This document shows positions 1-4,880 of a stretch of 6,300 nucleotides of DNA, one piece after another. The stretch is from Candidatus Tayloriibacteriota bacterium (GTDB taxonomy: Bacteria; Patescibacteriota; Minisyncoccia; Phycocordibacterales; JARIHA01), in assembly GCA_029288475.1 (NCBI GenBank), contig JARIHA010000127.1:1-6300 (forward strand), given 5' to 3'. The number at the start of each line of letters is the position of its first letter. Position 1 is the stretch's first letter. Made by a program: the position numbers and the translations under genes. Under the pieces are notes generated by a model. The model searched no databases. It was not told the DNA's origin and saw only the letters and a program-made list of their open reading frames with translations.

Positions 1-439
1 TCGCTGGACAGATCATGCCCTTAGTATTGTATTCGTAACGAGGTGAAATATTATAATTCACCGTTTTTATGTCTTTATCATCAATCCCTGCAGACTTAAG
101 ATATGCGATTATATCGTTAGTCTTTTTCGTCACTGAATTCTGAGCATCAGCGACGGTTGATGACTCAACCATGACGTCAAAGTCCACCGTGGCAATATCT
201 GGAACAGCGTATGCATCGCCGTCACCGCTCACTGTTATGGTATTCTGAGCAACAATTCCTCTGCCGATAGTACCTATAGTCTTAATTCTCGCAATCGACT
301 GAATAAAGAGGAATACTGCCAAAAGTACAGCTACCGCTATAAGTGCCTTTATTAAATTACCTTTTCCAGATCGCGCATGAGCATTACAACAATCTCCAGT
401 CTCTCCAGAATGCTGATCGTTTGGGTTCATTTGATTCAT
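1..439 (-). CDS. SIMPL/DUF541-domain membrane-anchored protein, N-terminal part (runs off the left edge)
   Basis: I translated this directly: 146 codons are visible and the frame stays open to the window edge, so the C-terminus is missing. Residues 1-27 are a hydrophilic cytoplasmic leader with a Cys-Cys pair (17-18). A single hydrophobic segment at about 28-48 should be an uncleaved membrane anchor. From about residue 67 the sequence ITVSGDGDAYAVPDIATV matches the opening beta-strand of SIMPL (DUF541) domains, followed by an Ala/Asp/Lys-rich helix and the typical strand DIKTVNYNISPRYEY. SIMPL proteins are extracytoplasmic or periplasmic and their biochemical role is poorly defined. The start was set at the ATG at 439; an in-frame ATG lies three codons later at 430. 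Neither has a clear Shine-Dalgarno. It follows folD by 29 bp on the same strand and may be co-transcribed. The family call is fairly firm; function is unknown. Confidence 0.85.
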   Translation of the reverse strand, partial: MNQMNPNDQHSGETGDCCNAHARSGKGNLIKALIAVAVLLAVFLFIQSIARIKTIGTIGRGIVAQNTITVSGDGDAYAVPDIATVDFDVMVESSTVADAQNSVTKKTNDIIAYLKSAGIDDKDIKTVNYNISPRYEYNTKGMICPA

Positions 440-468
440 ATTTTTTCAATTATCTGATAATGGGCTAA

Positions 469-1344
469 TTATACTCTAGAGTTCACCGCTTGAACAAGAT
501 TTTCAAAAAGAGAGGCCACAGTTAGAGGACCGACTCCGCCTGGAACAGGTGAAAGAGCCCCCACTACAGTCTTAACTTCATCAAACTTTACATCTCCAAC
601 CAGACGCCTATCGGCGACTTCTTCCTGTAATTTATTGCCATTGGCAGGAACTGAGTTGATTCCCACATCAACAACCACCTGCCCCTGAGAAACAAAATCC
701 TTAGTGACGAATTCTGGGTCACCTACTGCAACTACAAGGATATCTGCTTTCTGTGATGTTTCTTTAAGATTGTTAGTCTTACTGTGGCATAACGTAACCG
801 TAGCATTACGGTTGATAAAAGAAAGGAAAAGAGGTTTTCCTACCAATTCCGAACGGCCGATAATGACTACATGTTTTCCTTCGAGGATAATTCCGTAGTA
901 ATCGAGGAGAGAGATGACCGCCTTTGCCGTAGCTGGCACAAAGCCGTCTTTGGTATTGCTCCATAATTTTTTTACGCTGGTAGAAGTAAGCCCGTCAACA
1001 TCCTTATTTGGATCGATCGTCTCAATAACCGCTTCCTTATTTAACCCAGCAGGAATCGGCAACTGAAGAAGGATACCTTTGACCGCCCTGTCTGCATTTA
1101 ATTCATTTATCTGGGCAATGACAGCATCTTCTACAACTGCGTCAGGCAGACGAACATGCCGAACTTCAGCTCCGATCTGTTCTGCGAATTTCTTCTTCTG
1201 CTCAATATAAGTATTTGATTCTGCATTGTCCCCAACCTGAACAATAGCTAATACTGGCTTCTCTTTCATGGGCAGAATGACTGTCCTCAAATTTCCTTTT
1301 ATCTCATCACGCACTACCTTTCCATCAAGTAATTTAAACATCAT
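469..1344 (-). CDS. folD: Bifunctional methylenetetrahydrofolate dehydrogenase / methenyltetrahydrofolate cyclohydrolase
   Basis: FolD interconverts 5,10-methylene-, 5,10-methenyl- and 10-formyl-tetrahydrofolate with NADP in the cytoplasm, supplying one-carbon units for purines and fMet. The 291 residues match the usual length of about 280-300. Visible motifs: VGDNAESNTYIEQKKK with Tyr46 and catalytic Lys50; LLQLPIP with Gln94; DPNKDVDG with Asp117; the Rossmann loop VIIGRSELVGKP at 160-171; TLCHSKT at 184-190; VVVDVGIN at 223-230; and the signature SPVPGGVGPLT at 265-275. One oddity is that the usual PCTPxG loop is PATAKA at 137-142, without its Cys, second Pro and Gly. Two consecutive ATGs open the frame; the second gives 290 residues. 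No Shine-Dalgarno is visible, and -10-like boxes (TATGAT at 1359-1364, TATTAT at 1354-1359) sit just upstream. A terminator separates it from the sigma factor gene, so it probably has its own promoter. Confidence 0.97.
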   Translation of the reverse strand: MMFKLLDGKVVRDEIKGNLRTVILPMKEKPVLAIVQVGDNAESNTYIEQKKKFAEQIGAEVRHVRLPDAVVEDAVIAQINELNADRAVKGILLQLPIPAGLNKEAVIETIDPNKDVDGLTSTSVKKLWSNTKDGFVPATAKAVISLLDYYGIILEGKHVVIIGRSELVGKPLFLSFINRNATVTLCHSKTNNLKETSQKADILVVAVGDPEFVTKDFVSQGQVVVDVGINSVPANGNKLQEEVADRRLVGDVKFDEVKTVVGALSPVPGGVGPLTVASLFENLVQAVNSRV

Positions 1345-1353
1345 AGTAAGGAA

Positions 1354-1364
1354 ATAATATCATA
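1354..1364 (-). promoter_or_regulatory. Putative -10 region of folD
   Basis: Two overlapping -10-like hexamers, TATGAT and TATTAT, lie 14 and 9 nt before the first folD ATG, immediately downstream of the sigma factor terminator. No convincing -35 is seen. If used, the leader would be very short or absent, which fits the missing Shine-Dalgarno. AT-rich sequence produces such boxes by chance, so this is tentative. Confidence 0.35.
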
Positions 1365-1389
1365 CTGTTGGGCTGTTCTGCACGAGCAT

Positions 1390-1413
1390 AAAAAATACCG
1401 CCTTTGAAGCGGT
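1390..1413 (-). terminator. Rho-independent terminator of the sigma factor gene
   Basis: On the minus strand ACCGC pairs with GCGGT (1409-1413 with 1397-1401), extendable by a U-G and a U-A pair around a 3-nt loop. It is followed by an A and a run of six T (1390-1395). The hairpin begins directly at the sigma gene stop codon, with no spacer. Confidence 0.8.
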
Positions 1414-1920
1414 TTATTTGCTGAACGTTTCCTGTAATTTTTTTATTCCTCGATTGATTCTCACTGATACTGTATTTTCTGTTTGCCCCACGAGTTCTCC
1501 GATCTTCTTTGGCGATAATCCTTCAACGTACCGCAGGACAATCACTTCTCTGTATTTATCTGGAAGCTTTTTGACCATCTTAAGGAGATTGGCAGTTTCT
1601 GCCTCGAGAAGAATCTTTTCTGGACCCTCGGTTGTTGCAACTTCGAAGCCGGCTTCTGCCAGAACATCGAGAGAAACTGATTTCTTGCGACGATACTCAT
1701 CAATGATGAGATTGTTAGCAACCTTATAGATGAATGACTTTAAATTGGTGATCTCTTTACCCTTTTCCATATATTGCCAGGCTCGGGTAAATGTTTCCTG
1801 TACCAGATCCTTTGATCTCTCCCAATGGGACAGCTTGAAATAGAACCTGCGAAACAATACTTGGGAAAGGTCGTCATATGCCTTTATGAAATCTTCAGTG
1901 AGTTTTTTATCTTGCTTCAT
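1414..1920 (-). CDS. ECF-type RNA polymerase sigma factor (sigma-70 family, regions 2 and 4)
   Basis: This 168-residue protein has the two-domain layout of extracytoplasmic-function sigma factors, which direct core RNA polymerase to a small set of alternative promoters. Region 2 spans about residues 12-80, with DLVQETFTRAW at 38-48 (core-binding helix 2.2) and KSFIYKVANNLIIDEYRRKK at 61-80 (-10 recognition). Region 4 spans about 115-165: LPDKYREVIVLRYVEGLS leads into a helix-turn-helix (135-162) with ENTVSVRINRGIKKL as the -35 recognition helix. The linker between them is short, so regions 1 and 3 are absent. No anti-sigma factor gene is adjacent, and the usual autoregulatory -35 motif (AAC) is not evident. 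The start is the ATG at 1920; no Shine-Dalgarno is visible. A TATCAT box at 1937-1942 could be its -10. Family assignment is secure; the regulon is unknown. Confidence 0.93.
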   Translation of the reverse strand: MKQDKKLTEDFIKAYDDLSQVLFRRFYFKLSHWERSKDLVQETFTRAWQYMEKGKEITNLKSFIYKVANNLIIDEYRRKKSVSLDVLAEAGFEVATTEGPEKILLEAETANLLKMVKKLPDKYREVIVLRYVEGLSPKKIGELVGQTENTVSVRINRGIKKLQETFSK

Positions 1921-2004
1921 GACGATGTAAAAGTTAATGATAATGGCTCTTACTCATCGTTCTGCATTTTTTCCTTCTGCTATTTTTAATGTATCAGTAT
2001 GCAA

Positions 2005-2032
2005 AAGAACGTGCAAATTTTTGCACGTTCTT
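2005..2032 (-). terminator. 13-bp perfect inverted repeat, possible terminator of the MBL-fold gene
   Basis: AAGAACGTGCAAA at 2005-2017 is perfectly complementary to 2020-2032, with only two bases between. On the minus strand the hairpin is followed by TTTTGCATA, a weak U-tract, 63 nt beyond the MBL stop codon. The near-zero loop also allows a DNA-level palindromic protein-binding site upstream of the sigma factor gene. I favour a terminator but cannot separate the two. Confidence 0.5.
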
Positions 2033-2054
2033 CCACAAGAAAATAGTTATGTAA

Positions 2055-2070
2055 AGGCTATTTTTAGCCT
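2055..2070 (-). terminator. Short stem-loop downstream of the MBL-fold gene
   Basis: AGGCTA (2055-2060) pairs with TAGCCT (2065-2070) around a 4-nt loop. On the minus strand only three T follow, so termination on its own would be weak. Together with the larger hairpin at 2005-2032 it makes a tandem pair in the 3' region of the hydrolase transcript. Confidence 0.35.
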
Positions 2071-2095
2071 CAGCGCTTCTCTTATTATACCAGAA

Positions 2096-2731
2096 CTAAA
2101 AAGAATACTCCTTTCCCTCTTCAAAAACACTAAACTGTATGCCTTTTTCCTTAAGAATAATTTCCGGAACCTTATGATTGCCTCCGCCAAACTTAAGCAT
2201 GCGATCATGGACAGGAAAACAAACTGTTGGATTTACCGCAAGGGCGTAGTCGATACACTCAGAGATTTTCAACCACGGTCCAGCTACAGGCAGTGCCAAA
2301 ATTTCTACTGCTTTGCCTGGCTGAGTAAAAGCATCTCCTGGATAGAAAAATCGGTTGGCAATAAAATATCCTGTATTTTCAACGCTTCCCCAACTCTTAT
2401 AAATAGGCGCATGAGCTTGTCCGAATCCTTCAAACAGAACTTCTGAAATAGTTTTACCCTGCCCATGTTCTACCAATTGGTAAGAAATGCTCTCAGCATC
2501 CAATAATTTACCAACCGCGCTATTAGTAATAACGACGGCCTGAGGATTATTCTTCAGCACTGCCTTGAGTGAATCAAGATGAAAATGATCACCATGCTCA
2601 TGAGTAATAAGAATAATATCTACTCCAGTAACCCCATTTTGCGCAGTAGAGTAGTTTCCCGGATCAGTAAGGATGCGCAGCCCTTTCTCTTCAATAATCA
2701 TGGCACAATGGCCTAATTTTGTTATCTTCAT
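2096..2731 (-). CDS. UlaG-like MBL-fold metal-dependent hydrolase
   Basis: The 211-residue protein has the complete metal ligand set of the UlaG-like branch of the metallo-beta-lactamase fold. It opens with MKITKLGHCAMIIEEKG, including His8. The HxHxDH motif THEHGDH supplies His44, His46, Asp48 and His49. His107 (QAHAP), Asp133 (FFYPGDAF) and His175 (CFPVHD) complete the two-metal site. It should therefore be an active cytoplasmic hydrolase; no signal peptide is seen. The substrate cannot be read from sequence: relatives include L-ascorbate-6-phosphate lactonase and phosphodiesterases of the RNase Z/NAPE-PLD type, and the short length argues against a fused accessory domain. The start at the ATG at 2731 is supported by alignment of the first beta-strand. 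A TATACT box ends 6 nt before it and no Shine-Dalgarno exists, so a leaderless mRNA is plausible. Confidence 0.9.
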   Translation of the reverse strand: MKITKLGHCAMIIEEKGLRILTDPGNYSTAQNGVTGVDIILITHEHGDHFHLDSLKAVLKNNPQAVVITNSAVGKLLDAESISYQLVEHGQGKTISEVLFEGFGQAHAPIYKSWGSVENTGYFIANRFFYPGDAFTQPGKAVEILALPVAGPWLKISECIDYALAVNPTVCFPVHDRMLKFGGGNHKVPEIILKEKGIQFSVFEEGKEYSF

Positions 2732-2737
2732 GTATCA

Positions 2738-2743
2738 AGTATA
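2738..2743 (-). promoter_or_regulatory. Putative -10 box of the MBL-fold gene
   Basis: TATACT (5 of 6 to consensus) ends exactly 6 nt before the start codon, which would place transcription initiation at the ATG itself. This TAnnnT-N6-ATG spacing is the pattern known for leaderless genes. No clear -35 is visible. Confidence 0.4.
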
Positions 2744-2822
2744 CAGGAAATCTTCTTTATGTGTTCTTGATGGAAACTTTATCTACCCTTCTGTAGATTA
2801 GAAAATGGACTCGCGTAGTACC

Positions 2823-2879
2823 TTTTTTGAAGAAAAGCCTAATTCCGCCACGTGCGAGAGTAGGCTTTTTTTCAAAAAT
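2823..2879. terminator. Long inverted repeat acting as a probable bidirectional terminator
   Basis: 2823-2841 and 2861-2879 are complementary over 19 positions with one internal and one terminal mismatch. The core is AAAAGCCTA/TAGGCTTTT and the loop is 19 nt. On the plus strand the stem runs into seven T (2866-2872); on the minus strand into TTTTCTTC followed by six T. It lies 20-76 bp after the stop of the minus-strand surface protein gene and before the MBL gene. No plus-strand gene is visible to its left, so its main job is probably to end the surface-protein transcript. Confidence 0.6.
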
Positions 2880-2924
2880 AAAATTAGAGAAGCCGGGATC
2901 ATCCGGATGATTCCTCACCCCGGC
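2874..2924 (-). terminator. Compound hairpin across the surface-protein stop codon
   Basis: ATCATCCGGATGAT at 2898-2911 is a perfect 14-bp palindrome that includes the stop codon. Around it, GCCGGG (2892-2897) pairs with CCCGGC (2919-2924), leaving a 7-nt one-sided bulge. On the minus strand the outer stem is followed by a T-rich stretch containing TTTT and TTTTT. It looks like a first terminator ahead of the larger inverted repeat, although ribosomes finishing the ORF would melt it. Confidence 0.45.
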
Positions 2925-3963
2925 CGGCCACATTAATTGGTATATTTGCTCTGCCGTTATTTATCTGCAGTGCAGGAATACTCCCTGGAACAACACCGGG
3001 CTTCAGATCTCCAACCACAATGAATTCTCCCGTAGTACCTCTTGGAATGTAGAGCGAATTGGTAAGTCGATAGAGAGGATACCCATCAATAAACTCATTT
3101 TCATACACCACTCCTGAAATTGAAGTGCCCGCTGTAGAGAAGATACGAATATTTTCAATATAATTAAAAACACTGTTGCCATTATCCGATCCCAAACTTA
3201 AGTCTGTGATCAATCCATCTTCGTTTGATGGCGCTTTAATATAAAGAGTGAGAAGTCTTATATTCTTCGCCCCCGAAGTAACAGGAATGTTTATTGGCGC
3301 AGAAGAAACATTCAACGTGCCGATAGGCTGAGCTAGAGCCACAGTAAAAGGCTGCGTATTTTCTATCACATAAGCCAAACCTTTATACCCAGCATCACCA
3401 AAATAATTTGTAGACGATGTTTTATAAGTGATCCTTACTTTATAAAAATCAGTGGTATCGAAGTCATGTGGAATGGTCCAATATACAGGCTGTGGAATAC
3501 TGGCAATAGGCACTTGATAATCAGCAACCAAAATCGGCCCTTTATTTACCCTCGTAGTGGAAATAACTTCAATTCTCACCTCAGAGTATTGGAGAACAGG
3601 AACATTTTTAGGAAGACTCCAGGTAATAGGCTGAGAAGTGTCCGTAGATAGAACATCGCCACCTTTTGGAGTAATAATTGAGAAAACTTGGACAGGTTGA
3701 GCTGGCGTACTCGCCGGTGTGTTAACAGGTCTTTGAGTTTGCTGCGATACTCCTCCAGTAGCCGGAAAAAGTGGTGAGGATGCGGGCGTTGAAACCATAT
3801 TTATTGACGTGGTAGCTTCAGGAGAATTATCAGAAATAGTCGGGCTGGAAGTTTCATTACTGTTGTCAGCATTTTTGTCACCATAAAGGAGGTAAATGCC
3901 AACAGCAATCAAAAGAAGTAAAAGAATAATGAAGACAAAATACGCCACTACTTTATTGCTCAT
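2899..3963 (-). CDS. Membrane-anchored surface protein with Ser/Thr/Pro linker and Kre9/KNH-like domain
   Basis: I do not recognise a named gene. The 354 residues divide cleanly. Residues 5-27 are one hydrophobic segment without a convincing cleavage site, so the protein is probably tethered with its bulk outside. Residues 28-92 are a low-complexity linker rich in Ser, Thr, Pro, Asn and Gln. Residues 94-208 (from SIITPKGGDVLSTDTSQPITW, through VRIEVIS and VYWTIPHDF) resemble the Ser/Thr-rich Kre9/KNH beta-sandwich found in bacterial surface proteins. Residues 210-345 form a second beta-rich module (NVSSAPINIPVTSGAKNIRL, then YIPRGTTGEFIVVGDLKPG), a style I associate with Parcubacteria surface proteins. 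No catalytic motif is visible; a structural or adhesive role is inferred. The start ATG lies inside an inverted repeat. It is 67 bp downstream of the glutaredoxin-like gene on the same strand and may share its transcript. Confidence 0.8.
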   Translation of the reverse strand: MSNKVVAYFVFIILLLLLIAVGIYLLYGDKNADNSNETSSPTISDNSPEATTSINMVSTPASSPLFPATGGVSQQTQRPVNTPASTPAQPVQVFSIITPKGGDVLSTDTSQPITWSLPKNVPVLQYSEVRIEVISTTRVNKGPILVADYQVPIASIPQPVYWTIPHDFDTTDFYKVRITYKTSSTNYFGDAGYKGLAYVIENTQPFTVALAQPIGTLNVSSAPINIPVTSGAKNIRLLTLYIKAPSNEDGLITDLSLGSDNGNSVFNYIENIRIFSTAGTSISGVVYENEFIDGYPLYRLTNSLYIPRGTTGEFIVVGDLKPGVVPGSIPALQINNGRANIPINVAGRGEESSG

Positions 3964-3987
3964 ATGCTGTATAAACGTATGAGCAAT
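3955..3987 (-). repeat. 10-bp inverted repeat enclosing the surface-protein start codon
   Basis: ATTGCTCATA (3955-3964) is perfectly complementary to TATGAGCAAT (3978-3987), with a 13-nt loop. In the mRNA the 3' arm contains the AUG at 3961-3963 and the next two codons. A transcript starting upstream could therefore hide its start codon in a hairpin; alternatively this is a dyad operator over a promoter (TTTATA lies in the loop). No Shine-Dalgarno is present. Confidence 0.55.
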
Positions 3988-4030
3988 GAAAAAGTGTCAG
4001 CTGATAAATCTAAAGTAGAGAAACAGGCGA

Positions 4031-4276
4031 TTATTCACCCTGCTGCAAAATAACCTCGAACAAATCTGGCTTGTAGCCAACAATAGTTCTACCGTCAATA
4101 ATAGTGATCGGCGTTTCTTTTTGACCGCTTTTCTTTATCACTTCATCAAGCATTCTTTCACTACCCCTTACATTGATCTCCTCAAACTCCAGTCCACTTT
4201 CACGAAAATATGCTCTCGTAAGCTCGCAATAGTGTGTTCCCGACGTATAGATAGTTACAAAATGATGTTTCTTCAT
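4031..4276 (-). CDS. Glutaredoxin-like thioredoxin-fold protein with a single active-site cysteine
   Basis: At 81 residues this has the size and layout of glutaredoxin/NrdH-type proteins: strand HHFVTIYTS, the active-site loop, the helix CELTRAYFRESG, strand LEFEEINV, the cis-Pro motif KETPITII (Thr55-Pro56), and the closing DGRTIVGYKPDLFEVIL. Where the family has CPYC, this protein has THYC (14-17). The N-terminal nucleophilic Cys is thus Thr14 and only the normally resolving Cys17 remains. Ordinary dithiol reduction should be impaired; a binding role, a different thiol chemistry or dependence on a partner are possibilities. Its ATG overlaps the upstream stop as ATGA, with AAAGGG just upstream as a ribosome binding site, so translation is probably coupled to the membrane protein. 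The fold call is strong; function is uncertain. Confidence 0.85.
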   Translation of the reverse strand: MKKHHFVTIYTSGTHYCELTRAYFRESGLEFEEINVRGSERMLDEVIKKSGQKETPITIIDGRTIVGYKPDLFEVILQQGE

Positions 4277-4665
4277 TGCCCTTTAGTATAACAGACCAAG
4301 CGATAGGATAGATAGCCGAGCAAACCAAGCTGTATCGTCGGTGTCAACCCGACAGATAAGAAAGGAATGATCGGCATATATTGATTGTACGACCAACGGC
4401 CAGTGTGCAAAGCGTACAATTCTATACCTATGGCAATAATCACTCCAATTACAACAATGAGCCAAGATTTTTTTTCTAAAAAAGACAAATAGAAAAATGG
4501 CAGGCAAACAAGAGTAATGATTATGGAGTCCACCAGAGAAGCCCTGGCGAGAACAAGCTCGGTGATCTTCATCCCCTGATAAAGTATATATAGATGAGAA
4601 TGAAGATTCTCCCAAATGAAATTAAAGATAAATGAAATGAAGAATAAAGAGAATATTCGCTTCAT
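4273..4665 (-). CDS. Unrecognised 4-TM integral membrane protein
   Basis: I do not recognise a characterised family. From the ATG at 4665 the protein has 130 residues. A longer reading from a TTG at 4725 is open, but it adds a compositionally odd 20-residue leader and has no ribosome binding site; the ATG has a -10-like box 6 nt upstream and starts MKRIFSLFF, a typical membrane N-terminus. Hydrophobic segments fall at about 3-22, 46-64, 68-87 and 100-126. Polar motifs sit near the membrane ends: FIWENLHSHLY after TM1, ARASLVDS before TM2, IELYALHTGRW after TM3 and YNQYMPIIPFLSVGLTPTIQL. The conserved-looking Glu, His, Arg and Trp residues suggest a site within the bilayer rather than a simple anchor. 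The GRWSY...MP pattern faintly recalls carotenoid-type membrane enzymes, but that is not enough for a call. It overlaps the glutaredoxin-like gene by 4 bp, suggesting a functional pair. Confidence 0.75.
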   Translation of the reverse strand: MKRIFSLFFISFIFNFIWENLHSHLYILYQGMKITELVLARASLVDSIIITLVCLPFFYLSFLEKKSWLIVVIGVIIAIGIELYALHTGRWSYNQYMPIIPFLSVGLTPTIQLGLLGYLSYRLVCYTKGQ

Positions 4666-4671
4666 CTTTAT

Positions 4672-4677
4672 ATAATA
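4672..4677 (-). promoter_or_regulatory. Putative -10 box of the membrane protein / glutaredoxin operon
   Basis: TATTAT (5 of 6) ends exactly 6 nt before the preferred ATG, the same spacing as at the MBL-fold gene. This supports the ATG at 4665 over the upstream TTG. No good -35 is seen at 16-18 bp. Confidence 0.4.
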
Positions 4678-4751
4678 CACAGAAGCTCTTGCATAATAAA
4701 TAGCACATGCTATGCTTTTCTCCAATGAGTTCTTTGACGGATTTCCTTGTC

Positions 4752-4807
4752 GTTTGACTGCACAGTTGAGGGTGTTTTAACCAATTCTTTCAACTGTGCA
4801 ATCAAAC
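4752..4807. repeat. 18-bp inverted repeat (17/18) upstream of the 50-aa gene
   Basis: GTTTGACTGCACAGTTGA (4752-4769) and TCAACTGTGCAATCAAAC (4790-4807) are complementary at 17 of 18 positions around a 20-nt loop; the one mismatch is a G-U pair in minus-strand RNA. Neither side is followed by a T-run, so it is not a terminator. The left arm covers the -35 and spacer of a plus-strand promoter and the right arm lies just after its expected start, as an operator dyad would. The core GA(C/T)TGCAC recurs a third time at 4816-4823. Confidence 0.75.
4754..4781 (+). promoter_or_regulatory. Candidate extended -10 promoter of the 50-aa gene
   Basis: TTGACT (4754-4759, 5 of 6) is followed after 16 bp by TTTAAC (4776-4781, 4 of 6), which is preceded by a TGn extended -10 element at 4773-4775. 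The predicted start near 4788 gives a leader of about 93 nt. The promoter is embedded in the 18-bp inverted repeat, which suggests control by a dyad-binding repressor. Confidence 0.5.
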
Positions 4808-4856
4808 CTGGTCACGATTGCACTCCTACGCATCAAGCGTTGTGTCTGTGTGACCA
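4796..4856 (+). promoter_or_regulatory. Leader predicted to fold as an H-type pseudoknot with an embedded hairpin
   Basis: Stem 1 pairs GTGCAATC (4796-4803) with GATTGCAC (4816-4823), 8 perfect bp. Stem 2 pairs TGGTCAC (4809-4815), inside the stem 1 loop, with GTGACCA (4850-4856), 7 perfect bp. The two stems abut with no intervening base, so they can stack coaxially. Loop 1 is 5 nt and loop 3 is 26 nt, containing a small hairpin ACGC-ATCAA-GCGT (4828-4840). It ends 9 nt before the Shine-Dalgarno of the 50-aa ORF. The architecture resembles pseudoknot riboswitches in general, but I match it to no known class. Nested folding of stem 2 alone with the inner hairpin is an alternative. Confidence 0.5.
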
Positions 4857-4865
4857 AAATAAAAC

Positions 4866-4871
4866 AAAGGA
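4866..4871 (+). promoter_or_regulatory. Shine-Dalgarno of the 50-aa gene
   Basis: AAAGGA is followed by a 9-nt spacer and the ATG at 4881. It is the clearest Shine-Dalgarno in the window; most of the minus-strand genes have none. Confidence 0.7.
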
Positions 4872-4880
4872 CAACTCCAT

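Noticed and set aside
1937..2446. 169-codon plus-strand ORF
   Set aside because: It lies mostly antisense to the MBL-fold gene and across the hairpins; its translation shows no domain, while the minus strand carries all metal-binding motifs.
4666..4725. 20-residue N-terminal extension of the membrane protein from a TTG
   Set aside because: It has a rare start codon, no ribosome binding site and overlaps the predicted -10 box; the ATG at 4665 gives a typical membrane N-terminus.
4752..4807. Integron attC site or transposon end
   Set aside because: The arms end in GTTTGAC...AAAC, the wrong way round for RYYYAAC/GTTRRRY core boxes, no second end is seen near 5095, and no target duplication or transposase is visible.
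4796..4856. Known preQ1-II or SAM-II riboswitch
   Set aside because: The general pseudoknot shape is similar, but I cannot match the conserved loop sequences of either class, and the downstream gene is not a transporter or biosynthetic enzyme.
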